Positions 1 to 9,470 of a stretch of 64,000 nucleotides of DNA are shown here, piece by piece (the first letter of the stretch is position 1; each line of letters begins with the position of its first letter). Source of the DNA: Colwellia polaris (GTDB lineage: Bacteria > Pseudomonadota > Gammaproteobacteria > Enterobacterales > Alteromonadaceae); NCBI RefSeq assembly GCF_002104515.1, contig NZ_NBOE01000004.1, positions 1 to 64,000 on the forward strand, in the 5' to 3' direction. A program made the translations under genes and the position numbers. The notes beneath the pieces are model-generated. The model was not told the DNA's origin, did not search any database, and worked only from the letters and a program-made list of their open reading frames with translations.

Positions 1-107
1 TTAAGCTCCCTAAAGGGTCGTTGGAGACTACAACGTTGATAGGTTGGGTGTGGAAGTGCTGCGAGGCATTGAGCTAACCAATACTAATTACCCGTGAGGC
101 TTAACCA
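1..107 (+). rRNA. 23S ribosomal RNA, 3' end (partial)
   Basis: The window opens inside the last ~107 bases of 23S rRNA. The conserved 3' tail is readable, including the GAGCTAACCAATACTAATTA stretch and the closing CCGTGAGGCTTAACC. The gene begins before the window. About 200 bases of spacer (108-309), with several short hairpins, separate it from 5S rRNA. Confidence 0.95.
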
Positions 108-309
108 TACAACACCCAAGTGGTTTTGTAGGTAAGTTTGACTAACATTCGAAAGAATGACACGTACATAAAGAATTGAATAAAAATTTGAAAATCGTCG
201 TTCCTTGGCATCCATGCCACCACGACATTAGTGCATCCGTGCACGTCAACGTATTTATCATCATTGAGACAAGGTCTCATTGATACGGCTTTCAAGATTG
301 TACCCTTTT

Positions 310-426
310 TGTCTAGCGACAATAGCGACATGGCCCCACCTGATCCCATTCCGAACTCAGAAGTGAAACGTGTTAGCGCCGATGGTAGTGTGGGAGTTCC
401 CATGTGAGAGTAGGACATTGCTAGGC
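310..426 (+). rRNA. rrf: 5S ribosomal RNA
   Basis: The 5S rRNA of the operon. The conserved core CCGAACTCAGAAGTGAAAC, the GCGCCGATGGTAGTGTGGG segment and the complementary ends (GTCTAGCG near the 5' end, CTAGGC at the 3' end) are present. Exact ends are uncertain by a few bases. Confidence 0.95.
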
Positions 427-439
427 TTCTTTTCAGAAT

Positions 440-460
440 ACCCAGCTTATGCTGGGTTTT
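440..460 (+). terminator. Hairpin between 5S rRNA and tRNA-Tyr
   Basis: A 7-bp stem ACCCAGC / GCTGGGT with a TTAT loop is followed by TTTTCG. It looks like a weak intrinsic terminator or an RNA-processing hairpin. tRNA-Tyr starts only about ten bases later without room for its own promoter, so read-through is probably the rule. Confidence 0.5.
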
Positions 461-469
461 CGACCCTGT

Positions 470-554
470 GGAGGGGTTCCCGAGTGGCCAAAGGGATCAG
501 ACTGTAAATCTGACGGCTCAGCCTTCGGTGGTTCGAATCCACCTCCCTCCACCA
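470..554 (+). tRNA. tRNA-Tyr (anticodon GTA)
   Basis: An 85-nt class II tRNA with a long variable arm. The acceptor strands GGAGGGG and CCCTCC pair, the anticodon loop CTGTAAA gives GTA, the T-loop GGTTCGAATCC is canonical, and CCA is encoded. Its place directly after 5S rRNA suggests it is the distal gene of the rRNA operon. Confidence 0.96.
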
Positions 555-562
555 TCATTCTT

Positions 563-594
563 AAAACCCGTAACGAAAGTTACGGGTTTTTTCG
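563..594 (+). terminator. Rho-independent terminator of the rRNA/tRNA operon
   Basis: The stem AAAACCCGTAAC / GTTACGGGTTTT with a short GAAA loop runs into six T residues. It closes the rRNA-tRNA transcription unit upstream of the helicase gene. Confidence 0.85.
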
Positions 595-731
595 TTTATA
601 TCTATTAATCGAAAATAATTTATATTAAATCTACTGCCTACAAGCACTATCATTGCACTAAAGCCTCCTATAATGTATTCTCCACCGCTGTTTGACATTG
701 GCTCAAACCATCAGCGAGAAGAGTACATTCT

Positions 732-2099
732 ATGAGTTTTACCGATTTAGGTTTATCTGCACCAATACAAAAAGCTATTGCTGAGAAAGGCTATGATACA
801 CCGTCACCTATTCAAGCTCAGGCAATACCTGCAGTGCTTTCTGGTAAAGATGTTATGGCGGCAGCCCAAACGGGTACAGGTAAAACGGCTGGCTTTACTT
901 TACCGATTCTTGAATTGCTATCTCGTGGAGATAAAGTTCGTGCAAACCAAGCTCGAACATTAATTATTACCCCAACGCGTGAGCTTGCAGCACAGATAGC
1001 TGAGAATGTAGAAATGTATGGTAAACACTTACCATTAAAATCAGCTGTAGTTTTTGGTGGCGTTAAGATCAACCCTCAGATGCAAAAGCTACGTGAAGGT
1101 GTCGATATATTAGTTGCCACGCCAGGTAGATTGCTAGATTTATATAATCAAAATGCTATACGCTTTAATCAACTTGAAATACTAGTACTCGATGAAGCTG
1201 ACAGAATGTTAGATATGGGTTTTCTTCGAGATATTAAGAAAATCTTGTCATTGTTACCTAAAGTTCGTCAAACCTTGCTTTTCTCTGCGACATTCTCACC
1301 AGATATTCGTGAACTTGCTAAACGTATGGTCAATGACCCTGTAGAGATTTCAATTAGCCCAGAAACTACCACGGCTGAACGAGTTGAGCAATCGATCTAC
1401 TCAGTTGATAAAAACAGAAAATCAGCGTTGTTAACACATTTAATTTTAGAAAATGACTGGCAACAAGTTATCGTGTTTATGAAAACTAAGCATGGCGCAA
1501 ACAAACTTACTAAACAATTAGACGCTGCAGGTATTCCTGCTGCTGCTATTCATGGTAATAAAAGCCAAGGTGCAAGAACCAAAGCATTAGCACAATTTAA
1601 AGAAGGTAAGATCAGTGTGCTAGTTGCTACTGATATCGCCGCACGTGGTATTGATATTGACCAACTACCGCAAGTGGTTAACTATGAATTACCTAATGTT
1701 CCTGAAGATTATGTTCATAGAATTGGTAGAACGGGCCGAGCAGGCTCAAGTGGTCATGCTGTATCCTTAGTGTGTGCTGATGAAATAGATTTACTTAATG
1801 ACGTTGAACATGTGATACAAGCGCATATTCCAAGAGAGATTGTTGCTGGTTTTGAACCCGTACATGCGCTACCCGAGTCACGTAAATTAAGAGCATTAAA
1901 GCCTAAAAAGCCAAGAAAATTTAAATCTGAAAGCTTAGATCATAAAGATGGACAACGCTCAGGTGGAAATGCTCGAGGCAATAAACCTACTGGAAAAAAT
2001 AGACGTCATATAGGAAATAGCTCTGCAAGTAACCCTTACGGTAATAGCGAGCAAAAAAGTGGCGGTAGAAGAAGAATAAATCCTAACCCAAGCAAGTAG
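732..2099 (+). CDS. DEAD-box ATP-dependent RNA helicase, RhlE type
   Basis: A 455-residue cytoplasmic RNA helicase that unwinds structured RNA using ATP, probably in ribosome assembly and mRNA turnover in the cold. Visible motifs in order are the Q motif (SPIQAQAIP), motif [20 protein letters not shown], motif II DEAD, motif III SAT, and in the C-terminal RecA lobe ARGIDI and [10 protein letters not shown]. The last ~75 residues are a basic Lys/Arg/Gly/Asn-rich tail that probably binds RNA. A second helicase of the same type lies at 3688. Family assignment is firm; the exact RhlE subgroup is inferred. Confidence 0.92.
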   Translation: MSFTDLGLSAPIQKAIAEKGYDTPSPIQAQAIPAVLSGKDVMAAAQTGTGKTAGFTLPILELLSRGDKVRANQARTLIITPTRELAAQIAENVEMYGKHLPLKSAVVFGGVKINPQMQKLREGVDILVATPGRLLDLYNQNAIRFNQLEILVLDEADRMLDMGFLRDIKKILSLLPKVRQTLLFSATFSPDIRELAKRMVNDPVEISISPETTTAERVEQSIYSVDKNRKSALLTHLILENDWQQVIVFMKTKHGANKLTKQLDAAGIPAAAIHGNKSQGARTKALAQFKEGKISVLVATDIAARGIDIDQLPQVVNYELPNVPEDYVHRIGRTGRAGSSGHAVSLVCADEIDLLNDVEHVIQAHIPREIVAGFEPVHALPESRKLRALKPKKPRKFKSESLDHKDGQRSGGNARGNKPTGKNRRHIGNSSASNPYGNSEQKSGGRRRINPNPSK

Positions 2100-2109
2100 A
2101 ACTCTTTAA

Positions 2110-2180
2110 TACCAATTGACTTAATGAATCGTTCAATTTTAAACCGCTTTAAAATGATCGATTGTTTATATCAATTGGTA
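2110..2180. repeat. Inverted-repeat element with TACCAATTGA ends
   Basis: TACCAATTGA at 2110-2119 is matched by its reverse complement TCAATTGGTA at 2171-2180, with a further imperfect AATCGTTCAATTTTAAACC...AAAATGATCGATT pairing inside. The ~70-bp unit sits between convergent genes. It looks like a small dispersed palindromic repeat; copy number elsewhere is unknown. Confidence 0.6.
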
Positions 2181-2183
2181 TAA

Positions 2184-2211
2184 CTATGGCTAAATAAAAT
2201 TTAGCCATAGT
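2184..2211. terminator. Bidirectional terminator hairpin
   Basis: CTATGGCTAAA and TTTAGCCATAG form an 11-bp perfect stem around TAAAA, placed between the convergent helicase and YaiI genes. The A/T-rich stem base gives U-tract-like runs on both strands. Confidence 0.65.
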
Positions 2212-2223
2212 GCTAATCAATAA

Positions 2224-2667
2224 TTATTTCTGAGCTAATAATTTATCCAAGTTGTTAGCAAAAGCTTGTCGATCACTTTGACTGATCGGCGGTGCACCAC
2301 CTGTTTCAATACCACTAGAACGTAATGTATCCATAAAATCACGCATGTTAAGGCGTTGGCGAATATTACTTTCAGTGTATAGCTCACCTCTAGGGTTTAA
2401 AGCTAAACAGCCTTTCTCAACCACTTCTGCTGCTAATGGGATATCAGCGGTTATCACTAAATCATTGGCTTGAGCGCGTTTTACTATTTCATCGTCAGCA
2501 ACATCAAAACCCGCGGTAACCTGAACAAAGCTAATAACCTTTGATGGTGGGACTTTTAAGTAATGATTTGCTAATAAAGTCGTGGTTGTTTGTGTTCGTT
2601 CTGCAGCCCTAAATAGTATCTCCTTAATAACAACAGGACAGGCATCAGCATCAACCCATATTTTCAT
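2224..2667 (-). CDS. yaiI: YaiI/YqxD family protein (UPF0178)
   Basis: A 147-residue protein beginning [17 protein letters not shown], the signature of the YaiI/YqxD (DUF188) family, which has a PIN-like nuclease fold. The conserved acidic residues of the DADACP motif and the later [11 protein letters not shown] motif are present. The length is normal for the family. The biochemical role is not established, so the nuclease idea rests on fold similarity only. It is convergent with the upstream helicase gene and transcribed alone. Confidence 0.9.
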   Translation of the reverse strand: MKIWVDADACPVVIKEILFRAAERTQTTTTLLANHYLKVPPSKVISFVQVTAGFDVADDEIVKRAQANDLVITADIPLAAEVVEKGCLALNPRGELYTESNIRQRLNMRDFMDTLRSSGIETGGAPPISQSDRQAFANNLDKLLAQK

Positions 2668-2784
2668 GGTTTACCTTTAAATTATAAATGATTTAACTAG
2701 TGGTAATGTAACGCTAAATGTCGTGTAATGTAAGTACTGCTAGCGTTAATCAACCAAACTCAATTTACTTTATTAGGAATAATC

Positions 2785-3261
2785 ATGAACCAACCACAAC
2801 GCGATATTACCTTAAGATTTTTAGCTGAACCGCAAGATGTTAACTTCGGTGGTAAAGTTCATGGTGGTGCGGTAATGAAATGGATAGATTTAGCTGCATA
2901 CGCCTGTGCCGCAGGATGGAGTGGTCGATATTGTGTTACCGCGTACGCTGGTGGTATTCGATTCATAGCACCTATTCATGTTGGTAGTTTAGTTGAAGTA
3001 GAAGCTAAGGTAATTTACACCGGAAACTCTTCTATGCATATCGCATTAGAAGTTAATGCTTGCGATCCTAAATCATTAAATCGTCGTTTAACAACCCACT
3101 GTATTGTGATCATGGTTGCTGTAGATCAAAACGGTCAGTCTGAACAAATTCCTAAATGGATACCAAAAACAGATGAAGATAAAAAGCAGCATGAAAGTGC
3201 GAAAAAATTAATGGAAATGCGTAAACAAATCGGCGAAGAGATGCAAATTTTTGTAGAATAG
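2785..3261 (+). CDS. Acyl-CoA thioesterase, hotdog fold
   Basis: A 158-residue single-hotdog protein of the YciA/BFIT type that hydrolyses acyl-CoA to free acid and CoA. The motif DVNFGGKVHGGAVMKWIDLAA matches the family's N..G..HGG..M..ID pattern, with the catalytic Asp in WIDLAAY. The downstream DUF2750 gene starts 30 bases later and the second helicase 6 bases after that, so the three genes probably form an operon. Substrate chain length cannot be read from the sequence. Confidence 0.88.
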   Translation: MNQPQRDITLRFLAEPQDVNFGGKVHGGAVMKWIDLAAYACAAGWSGRYCVTAYAGGIRFIAPIHVGSLVEVEAKVIYTGNSSMHIALEVNACDPKSLNRRLTTHCIVIMVAVDQNGQSEQIPKWIPKTDEDKKQHESAKKLMEMRKQIGEEMQIFVE

Positions 3262-3291
3262 CGCTATTAATAAAGTTGGGCAGGATTACTC

Positions 3292-3681
3292 GTGTTAGAA
3301 GCAGATAAAATTAAACAAATATTGCAAATGGATGATGCACAGCGTGCAGCTTATTTCATCAATGAAACTGTCAGTCAAAATACTCTTTGGATATTAACCG
3401 ATGAGCATGGCTGTGTAATGCTAAACACCGAAGATGAAGACTGCGTGCCTGTATGGCCGAACCAAGAGTTTGCAAAAGCTTGGGCAACTGATGAATGGCA
3501 AGCCTGTCAACCTGAAGCTATTTCTTTAAATAAATGGTTTAGTCGTTGGACGCATGGCTTAGCTGATGATGAGTTAGCAATAGTGGTATTTCCAAGCCAA
3601 GAAGAGCAAGGTTTAGTTTTTTATCCCGATGAACTAGAACATGAACTTAAACAAAAGCAACAAGCGATTAAGAAGCGATAG
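3292..3681 (+). CDS. DUF2750 domain-containing protein
   Basis: A 129-residue small acidic cytoplasmic protein matching the DUF2750 pattern, with conserved W-rich stretches (TLWILTDEHGCVML, VWPNQEFAKAWA, WFSRWTHGLADD). No catalytic residues are evident and no function is known. The start used is GTG at 3292, after a CAGGA ribosome binding site; the next in-frame ATG would remove the conserved N-terminus. It sits between the thioesterase and helicase genes with tight spacing, probably co-transcribed. Confidence 0.82.
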   Translation: MLEADKIKQILQMDDAQRAAYFINETVSQNTLWILTDEHGCVMLNTEDEDCVPVWPNQEFAKAWATDEWQACQPEAISLNKWFSRWTHGLADDELAIVVFPSQEEQGLVFYPDELEHELKQKQQAIKKR

Positions 3682-3687
3682 ACAGGC

Positions 3688-4947
3688 ATGAGTTTTTCAT
3701 CACTAGCATTAGATAAATCATTAACTGACGCTGTAAAAGCCTTAGGTTATGAGCAGCCAACTCCAATACAGCAACAAGCTATTCCCGCTATTCTAGCCAA
3801 TAAAGATATCATGGCAGGTGCGCAAACGGGTACAGGTAAAACGGCTGCTTTTGCATTACCTATTCTTCAACGTTTGGGCGAAAATATTCCAGCTCAAAGG
3901 CCGATAAGAGCATTAGTGTTAACGCCAACACGTGAACTTGCTCAGCAAGTGTATAAAAGCTTTGTCAGTTATGCTGAAAATACTGATCTTAATATTGCTG
4001 TAGCTTATGGCGGAGTTAGTATTAAACCGCAAATTGAAGCAATAGAAAAAGGTGCAGACGTTTTAATCGCCACACCGGGTCGATTGTTAGACCATATTAT
4101 TAATGGCAGTGTGTTATTAATTCACCTTGAAACCATCGTATTTGATGAAGCTGATCGCATGTTAGACATGGGCTTTAAAGATGAAATTGATCGAATTTTA
4201 AATCGCTTACCACCAAAGCGCCAAACATTGCTTTTTTCGGCCACCTTTGATGATGCAATTTTTAAACTCAGTAAAACATTGCTCAATGATCCAGAGCTCA
4301 TTGAAGTTAGCGAACGTAATACTGCAGCAAGCCAAGTAGAGCAAATTGTTTATACCGTTGATAGTGATCGCAAACGTGAACTGACATCGTTTTTAATTGG
4401 TTCGAAAAATTGGCAGCAAGTGCTTATTTTTACTCGCACTAAGCAAGGCGCAGATGATCTAGCAAAAGAAATGTCGAAAGACGGTATTAAAACTCAATCT
4501 ATACACGGTGATAAGTCTCAAGGCGCAAGAGACAAAGCATTAGCTGAATTTAAAGCGGGTAAAACGAGAGCATTAGTAGCAACTGATGTCGCTGCTCGTG
4601 GCATCGATATTCACGATTTACGTTACGTGATTAACTACGAGTTGCCTTATATCGCCGAAGACTACATTCATCGAATTGGGCGCACAGGACGTGCAGGTAA
4701 TGACGGCTTAGCTATTTCTTTAATGAGTCCATCAGAAGAATGGTTGCTAGAAGCGGTAGAGAAAGTATTAGATACGCGTTTAATGCAACAATGGTTACCA
4801 GGTTATGAGCCCGATCTAACCAAGAAAGACTTGCCAGCTCGTAAAAACACACTAGGGCAGCAAAAAAAGCATGGTCGACAAAAAGCTTTTGGTGGCAAGA
4901 GTAAAGCCAAAGCAAATGCTAAACAGAACAAACAACGTCGTCGATAA
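3688..4947 (+). CDS. DEAD-box ATP-dependent RNA helicase, RhlE type (second copy)
   Basis: A 419-residue paralogue of the helicase at 732. It has the Q motif (TPIQQQAIP), [39 protein letters not shown] and [10 protein letters not shown] in order. The short basic tail (KKHGRQKAFGGKSKAK) probably binds RNA. It begins 6 bases after the DUF2750 gene, indicating an operon. Two RhlE-like helicases within 4 kb suggest an old duplication followed by separation; redundancy in cold RNA metabolism is an inference. Confidence 0.92.
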   Translation: MSFSSLALDKSLTDAVKALGYEQPTPIQQQAIPAILANKDIMAGAQTGTGKTAAFALPILQRLGENIPAQRPIRALVLTPTRELAQQVYKSFVSYAENTDLNIAVAYGGVSIKPQIEAIEKGADVLIATPGRLLDHIINGSVLLIHLETIVFDEADRMLDMGFKDEIDRILNRLPPKRQTLLFSATFDDAIFKLSKTLLNDPELIEVSERNTAASQVEQIVYTVDSDRKRELTSFLIGSKNWQQVLIFTRTKQGADDLAKEMSKDGIKTQSIHGDKSQGARDKALAEFKAGKTRALVATDVAARGIDIHDLRYVINYELPYIAEDYIHRIGRTGRAGNDGLAISLMSPSEEWLLEAVEKVLDTRLMQQWLPGYEPDLTKKDLPARKNTLGQQKKHGRQKAFGGKSKAKANAKQNKQRRR

Positions 4948-4968
4948 GCTGGTTTGTTACGTTGATAT

Positions 4969-5004
4969 CAAAAAGCCGAATTGAATAACAATTCGGCTTT
5001 TTAT
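4969..5004 (+). terminator. Rho-independent terminator
   Basis: AAAAAGCCGAATTG and CAATTCGGCTTTTT form a strong G+C-containing stem followed by TTATTG, just after the helicase operon. Confidence 0.88.
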
Positions 5005-5021
5005 TGTAATTTATAGTTAGA

Positions 5022-5254
5022 TAACCTGAACTCTGGATAATGAGTGCTTGAAACTCAAGTGAACCAAAAGCTTAGGTAATAAAGTAAATGCTATAGCCAG
5101 GTGAACATCACTAATAGACACCATCAATGCTTCATTTTATGCCATTTTTAAGGCAAAACGTTTATGAATAGCGCGCTATTTATCGACGTTTTAACGCAGA
5201 AAATGGCTTAAAAGGGAGCTTTGAGCAAGTGCTGCTTATCCAGAGTTCAGGTTA
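5022..5254. repeat. MITE-like element with 19-bp perfect terminal inverted repeats
   Basis: TAACCTGAACTCTGGATAA at 5022-5040 is exactly reverse-complemented at 5236-5254, giving a 233-bp non-coding element. The flanks offer a possible AGAT duplication on either side if the repeat is taken one base shorter. It has no open reading frame. It occupies most of the ~390-base gap between the helicase terminator and the hydrolase gene, and looks like a non-autonomous transposon or its remnant. Confidence 0.7.
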
Positions 5255-5339
5255 GATATAAAAACGACTGCATTTAACGCAGAAACACGTTACTCAACAA
5301 AGCTAACACAGCCGCTATAAGTTAAGGAGTTAAGCTAGC

Positions 5340-6467
5340 CTACGTTAATCGCCAAACTTGCGCTGATTTACTTTGTCTATTTCGAGTGCTGTCTTCGTAA
5401 GGTACGCCATCAATACTTTGTCTGATATCTTCATTCACGGTGGCCCATAAGTAATAGCTATGCTCAGTAATACCACCAACAATTTTAGAACAGTTTACTT
5501 GGCTGACTTTGTTGTGTAATTGCGAGGGTCTAGCTGTGCCGTTGTGACCAAGCCTATCAGTATTGCCTTTAGTGTAATCAGAAATATACATCGCTAAATC
5601 ACCATTGTTATAATAAACCGTTACTTGCTTTGCTAGTCGGTACAAGTTAACCATAGGGCGATCTTCTTCAAAAATATTATCGTCTACATCAGGAGCACAC
5701 ATAAATATATGCTGAAATAATTGAGGGAAACGTTTTTGATTATTGAGTTTATCTAATGAAACTAGTGCATGTTGTAAAACATAATTCCCCATAGAATGAC
5801 AAAGCAAATGTAATTGTTGTCCACATTCTTTTATGGAAGGATCTTTATGCGTAGGTCTAAGTGTCATCAGAAAATCGCGTAATTTAAGAAACCCTCGCGC
5901 GACTGCAATACTTGAATCTCTGGCATCGTTACGGTCAGACAAGTAGGCTTTGTTTTTCATCATTGCGCCGTCCGAAGGCCAAGAAAATAAGAACACACAA
6001 GTGTCTTTTTGTTCTTCATTATTGAGCGAATGTCGGTTTAGCATTAACTCTAGAGCCAAAGCGGAAGCAACCGCTTCAAACCAGTCAACATTAAAGCCAT
6101 GAATGAAGATAACGAGATCTTGTTTCGTTTCCATTTGTTTTTTTAGCGCTTGAAAAACCTTAACTGAAGGCAGTTGAGTTGTTGTGACATCGGCTAGATT
6201 TTTAGGTTCTTCAAAAGCCGTGATTAAATGTTTTTTACGCAGTTTTTTCTCGATATAGCCAGCTAAACTTTCACCATCGCCAGAGCGTTTATCAACGGTA
6301 CTGTTAAGGTATTCCTTAACTTTATTAGCACTTACTTCTACGCAAACTTTGCCAAAGCGTAAATTGTTAGCGCGATCAGAACTAAAGTCTTGTCCGTAGC
6401 TGTCAGGTGACCAACGTTCACCTATGTGGTTTCTGTTTGTGGCATAATACAAGGTTAAAGTGAGCAT
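5340..6467 (-). CDS. Alpha/beta hydrolase, DUF900-like
   Basis: A 375-residue predicted serine hydrolase. The oxyanion-hole strand LVIFIHGFNVD lies near residue 120 and the nucleophile elbow LLCHSMGN near residue 222; a His in ITEHSYYLWA near residue 335 could complete the triad. The N-terminus (TLYYATNRNHIGERW) is typical of the DUF900 group, whose substrates are unknown. There is no signal peptide, so it is probably cytoplasmic. Two small genes of unknown role lie upstream on the same strand with gaps of ~70 bases. Confidence 0.75.
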   Translation of the reverse strand: MLTLTLYYATNRNHIGERWSPDSYGQDFSSDRANNLRFGKVCVEVSANKVKEYLNSTVDKRSGDGESLAGYIEKKLRKKHLITAFEEPKNLADVTTTQLPSVKVFQALKKQMETKQDLVIFIHGFNVDWFEAVASALALELMLNRHSLNNEEQKDTCVFLFSWPSDGAMMKNKAYLSDRNDARDSSIAVARGFLKLRDFLMTLRPTHKDPSIKECGQQLHLLCHSMGNYVLQHALVSLDKLNNQKRFPQLFQHIFMCAPDVDDNIFEEDRPMVNLYRLAKQVTVYYNNGDLAMYISDYTKGNTDRLGHNGTARPSQLHNKVSQVNCSKIVGGITEHSYYLWATVNEDIRQSIDGVPYEDSTRNRQSKSAQVWRLT

Positions 6468-6542
6468 ATAGTCATCCCGTTACTATGAACTTAACTACTA
6501 TAATTGTAGCTAAGTTATGGTTGCTAACAAGTGAACGTTAAG

Positions 6543-6980
6543 CTATTTCGATTTAAGCTTGTGGATGATTCTTGAAAGTAGGTTTGCTCGGCCCATTTCT
6601 AAAGAAGCCTCGTCATAATTACTGTTTAAAATTTTAATACGCATAGAATACGTACCGCCATGGCCCCAAGGCCACCAAATAACAGCAATAGCAGGAAAGT
6701 CTTCAGTAGCAGGCTTAGTAAAGATGAATTGATCTTTACTCAGTTGAGTTAACTCTCCTAACTCAGCCTTTAATGACGTTGGCGATTTTTTAATATTTTT
6801 TTTATGCCACTCCTCACTAAATATTCGGCGCAAAACTGTTAACACCCGCTCTTTTTTTTCCCATGAAAACTCTGTAAGTAACACAGATTGTTTTTCTTCC
6901 CAACGCCAGGTAAGTTCATCGCCTAATGGTGTGGTTATAGCGTTGAATATAGTGTCTTGTTGTTTTTTATTATATGACAC
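6543..6980 (-). CDS. Hypothetical protein, 145 aa
   Basis: I do not recognise this family. The protein is soluble and basic, with a Trp-rich core (AIAVIWWPWGHGGTYSMRIKI) near residue 100 and a helical C-terminus rich in Lys/Arg. No signal peptide or membrane segment is seen. Coding appears real: base composition matches its neighbours, the frame is long and a ribosome binding site AAGGAA precedes the start. It lies between the hydrolase and the Cys-rich gene on the same strand and may be co-expressed with them. Confidence 0.6.
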   Translation of the reverse strand: MSYNKKQQDTIFNAITTPLGDELTWRWEEKQSVLLTEFSWEKKERVLTVLRRIFSEEWHKKNIKKSPTSLKAELGELTQLSKDQFIFTKPATEDFPAIAVIWWPWGHGGTYSMRIKILNSNYDEASLEMGRANLLSRIIHKLKSK

Positions 6981-7048
6981 AAAAATTCCTTGTTATTGAA
7001 TGAATTAAGAAAATTGCATGAGAAATATTAACACGTTATTACTAACGT

Positions 7049-7285
7049 TTACGTCTTATCGACAATGTTATTGAAGTTAAATTTATCGATACATTTTTTG
7101 CAAATACACGACTTTAGAGATAGCGCCTGTGGTACTTTTTGCAGTAACTCAGGTTTTACTTCACTTGTTGTGCACCAGCAGGGCGTTTCAGCATTAATTT
7201 CACAGAAATTATTTTGTTGGCACAAAGGACATTGATTAGTATCAATGGTAGGCATTAGTATTCGCTTAATATTGTAATTGTTCAT
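7049..7285 (-). CDS. Cysteine-rich CWC family protein
   Basis: A 78-residue small protein with the pattern CPLC...NFC...CWC...C.CKKC, typical of the cysteine-rich CWC family, which probably binds zinc. Seven to eight Cys residues are spread across ~55 residues. The start may instead be the internal ATG at 7255 (MPTIDTNQ), which removes ten poorly conserved residues. Function is unknown. It is divergent from the topoisomerase gene. Confidence 0.75.
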   Translation of the reverse strand: MNNYNIKRILMPTIDTNQCPLCQQNNFCEINAETPCWCTTSEVKPELLQKVPQALSLKSCICKKCIDKFNFNNIVDKT

Positions 7286-7427
7286 CAGGAAAGTAGCACA
7301 ATTTACCTCGCAGTAAAATATTTAGCTAGAATCTCAAGAGTAATTCTTGGTAACTGTATAAATAAACAGGTTTAAGTGTTAGGCTGTTATAAAATTCATT
7401 CGACGTTACGCTAGAAAAGTTTACATT

Positions 7428-9389
7428 GTGAAATTATACATCGCAGAAAAACCAAGCTTAGGGCGAGCCATAGCAGCAGCTTTGCCTAAACCTCAAAAAA
7501 ATAATCAAGGTTATATCACACTTGCTAACGGTGATGTGGTGAGCTGGTGTATTGGACATATTCTTGAGCAAGCTGATCCTGAAAACTATGACCCAGCGTT
7601 TAAAAAGTGGCAAATGGCCCATCTACCGATTATTCCAGAGCAATGGCAGTTAAAACCCAAAGCACAAACGCGTGCCCAACTTACCGTGTTGCGTAAACTC
7701 GTTAAACAAGCGGATGAAATTGTCCATGCAGGCGACCCTGATCGAGAAGGGCAGTTGCTAGTGGATGAAGTGATCGAATTTTTAAAAGTTCCGGCGAAGA
7801 AAAAGCAAAATATTCAACGTTTACTGATCAGCGATTTAAATTTGCCAGCCGTAAAAAGATCGCTAAATAACATGCAAAGTAATCAACTGTTTATGCCGTT
7901 ATCTATTTCAGCGTTAGCGCGCTCTCGAGCAGACTGGTTGTACGGCATTAACCTCACTCGTGCTTATACTTTACAAGGGCAAAAGGCAGGCTTTAACAGT
8001 GTGTTGTCAGTAGGGCGAGTACAAACCCCTATTTTAGGTTTAGTAGTTCGACGCCAACAAGAAATCGACAACTTTGTTGCGAAAGACTTTTATGAAGTAC
8101 ATGCGCATTTGTTAACTAATCAGCAAGAGGCGTTTATTGCCAAGTGGCAGCCAAGCGAGGCATGCCAACCCCATATGGATGAGGAAGGGCGTGTACTTAA
8201 TCGTGCGTTAGCGGAAAATGTTGTTGGTCGAATTGAAAATAAAGCTGCTGAGGTCAGCAAGGTTGATGAGCAACAAAAAAAACAAGCGGCGCCTTTACCT
8301 TATAATTTATCGTCATTACAAATTGACGCAGCCAAAATATATGCTTTAAATGCTAAGCTTGTTTTAGATGTATGTCAGGCGCTCTATGAAAAGCATAAAT
8401 TGATCACCTATCCTCGTTCAGATTGTCGTTATTTACCGAAAGAGCATCATGCGCAAGCGAAAGGTATTATTGCCATGTTGGCCAGCGCCGATGAAAACTA
8501 TGGCAAATTTGCTCAAGGTGCTAATAGCGCATTAAAAAGTAAAGCTTGGAACAGTGCTAAAGTTACCGCGCATCATGCCATTATACCGACCGAAAAATCA
8601 GCCAATAATTTGAGTTTAAACCCTTTTGAAAAGAAAATTTATTTTCTGATTGTGCGACAGTATTTAGCGCAGTTTTATCCGGCTTATCAATACAACCAAT
8701 GTCGAGTGGAAATTTTAATTGCTGGCGGAAAATTTTTAGCTAATGCCAAAACACCTACAGCGCAAGGCTGGAAAGTATTATTTCAGCGAACTAAAACTAA
8801 GCAGGCTGACACCAACACAGATAATTCGGCTCAAAATAATGACGATACACTCAGTAATCAATTATTACCAAAATTAGTCGCGGGTGAAAAAATACATTGT
8901 ACTCATGGTGAATTAATTAGCCGCATGACCCAAGCCCCCAAACACTTTACCGATGCTAGTTTATTGAGCGCCATGACCGGTATTGCTCGATTTGTAAGCG
9001 ATAACGAAATAAAAAAATTGTTAAAAGATACCGATGGTTTAGGCACAGAGGCAACCCGTGCCGGCATTATTGATTTGCTTTTTAAACGTGGGTACTTAGA
9101 GCGTAAAGCTAAAAATATTCATGCAACTGTAGTGGGCACATCACTAATTAATGCCTTACCTATTGCTGCTACCATGCCAGATATGACCGCGCATTGGGAA
9201 GCAACGCTGACCAATATTAGTGAGAAAAAAAGTCGTTACGAACATTTAATTACTCCCTTAACATCGACAATCACCGAGATGATCCGCCAATCAGAGCAAC
9301 AATCTTTTGCTCATCTGCCAAAAGTAGCTTTTAAGCGAAAATCGAAAACAAAAAAGAAAACAGCTTGGAAAAAAGCAGCGGCTAAGTAA
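7428..9389 (+). CDS. topB: DNA topoisomerase III
   Basis: A 653-residue type IA topoisomerase that passes and decatenates single strands during replication and recombination; the E. coli enzyme has the same length. The N-terminal TOPRIM domain starts MKLYIAEKPSLGRAIA and carries the metal-binding HAGDPDREGQLL motif near residue 103. The catalytic Tyr is in LITYPRSDCRYLP near residue 328. The C-terminal tail is Lys-rich and probably grips DNA. The start is GTG at 7428. The gene appears monocistronic. Confidence 0.95.
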   Translation: MKLYIAEKPSLGRAIAAALPKPQKNNQGYITLANGDVVSWCIGHILEQADPENYDPAFKKWQMAHLPIIPEQWQLKPKAQTRAQLTVLRKLVKQADEIVHAGDPDREGQLLVDEVIEFLKVPAKKKQNIQRLLISDLNLPAVKRSLNNMQSNQLFMPLSISALARSRADWLYGINLTRAYTLQGQKAGFNSVLSVGRVQTPILGLVVRRQQEIDNFVAKDFYEVHAHLLTNQQEAFIAKWQPSEACQPHMDEEGRVLNRALAENVVGRIENKAAEVSKVDEQQKKQAAPLPYNLSSLQIDAAKIYALNAKLVLDVCQALYEKHKLITYPRSDCRYLPKEHHAQAKGIIAMLASADENYGKFAQGANSALKSKAWNSAKVTAHHAIIPTEKSANNLSLNPFEKKIYFLIVRQYLAQFYPAYQYNQCRVEILIAGGKFLANAKTPTAQGWKVLFQRTKTKQADTNTDNSAQNNDDTLSNQLLPKLVAGEKIHCTHGELISRMTQAPKHFTDASLLSAMTGIARFVSDNEIKKLLKDTDGLGTEATRAGIIDLLFKRGYLERKAKNIHATVVGTSLINALPIAATMPDMTAHWEATLTNISEKKSRYEHLITPLTSTITEMIRQSEQQSFAHLPKVAFKRKSKTKKKTAWKKAAAK

Positions 9390-9470
9390 AGTTACTTTTA
9401 TGTTTAAAGCCAAGCTGAAAATAAGTGCTTAGCATTCGGCAATTAGTAATCGACAGTTAGTAATACATAA

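Noticed and set aside
101-418. 105-codon minus-strand frame across the 5S rRNA
   Set aside because: Antisense to 5S rRNA and the rRNA spacer; a chance open frame.
2785-3261. YciA-like thioesterase considered as an I-F3 attachment gene, since yciA is a known CAST target
   Set aside because: It is 26 kb from the transposon end and no spacer matches it by eye.
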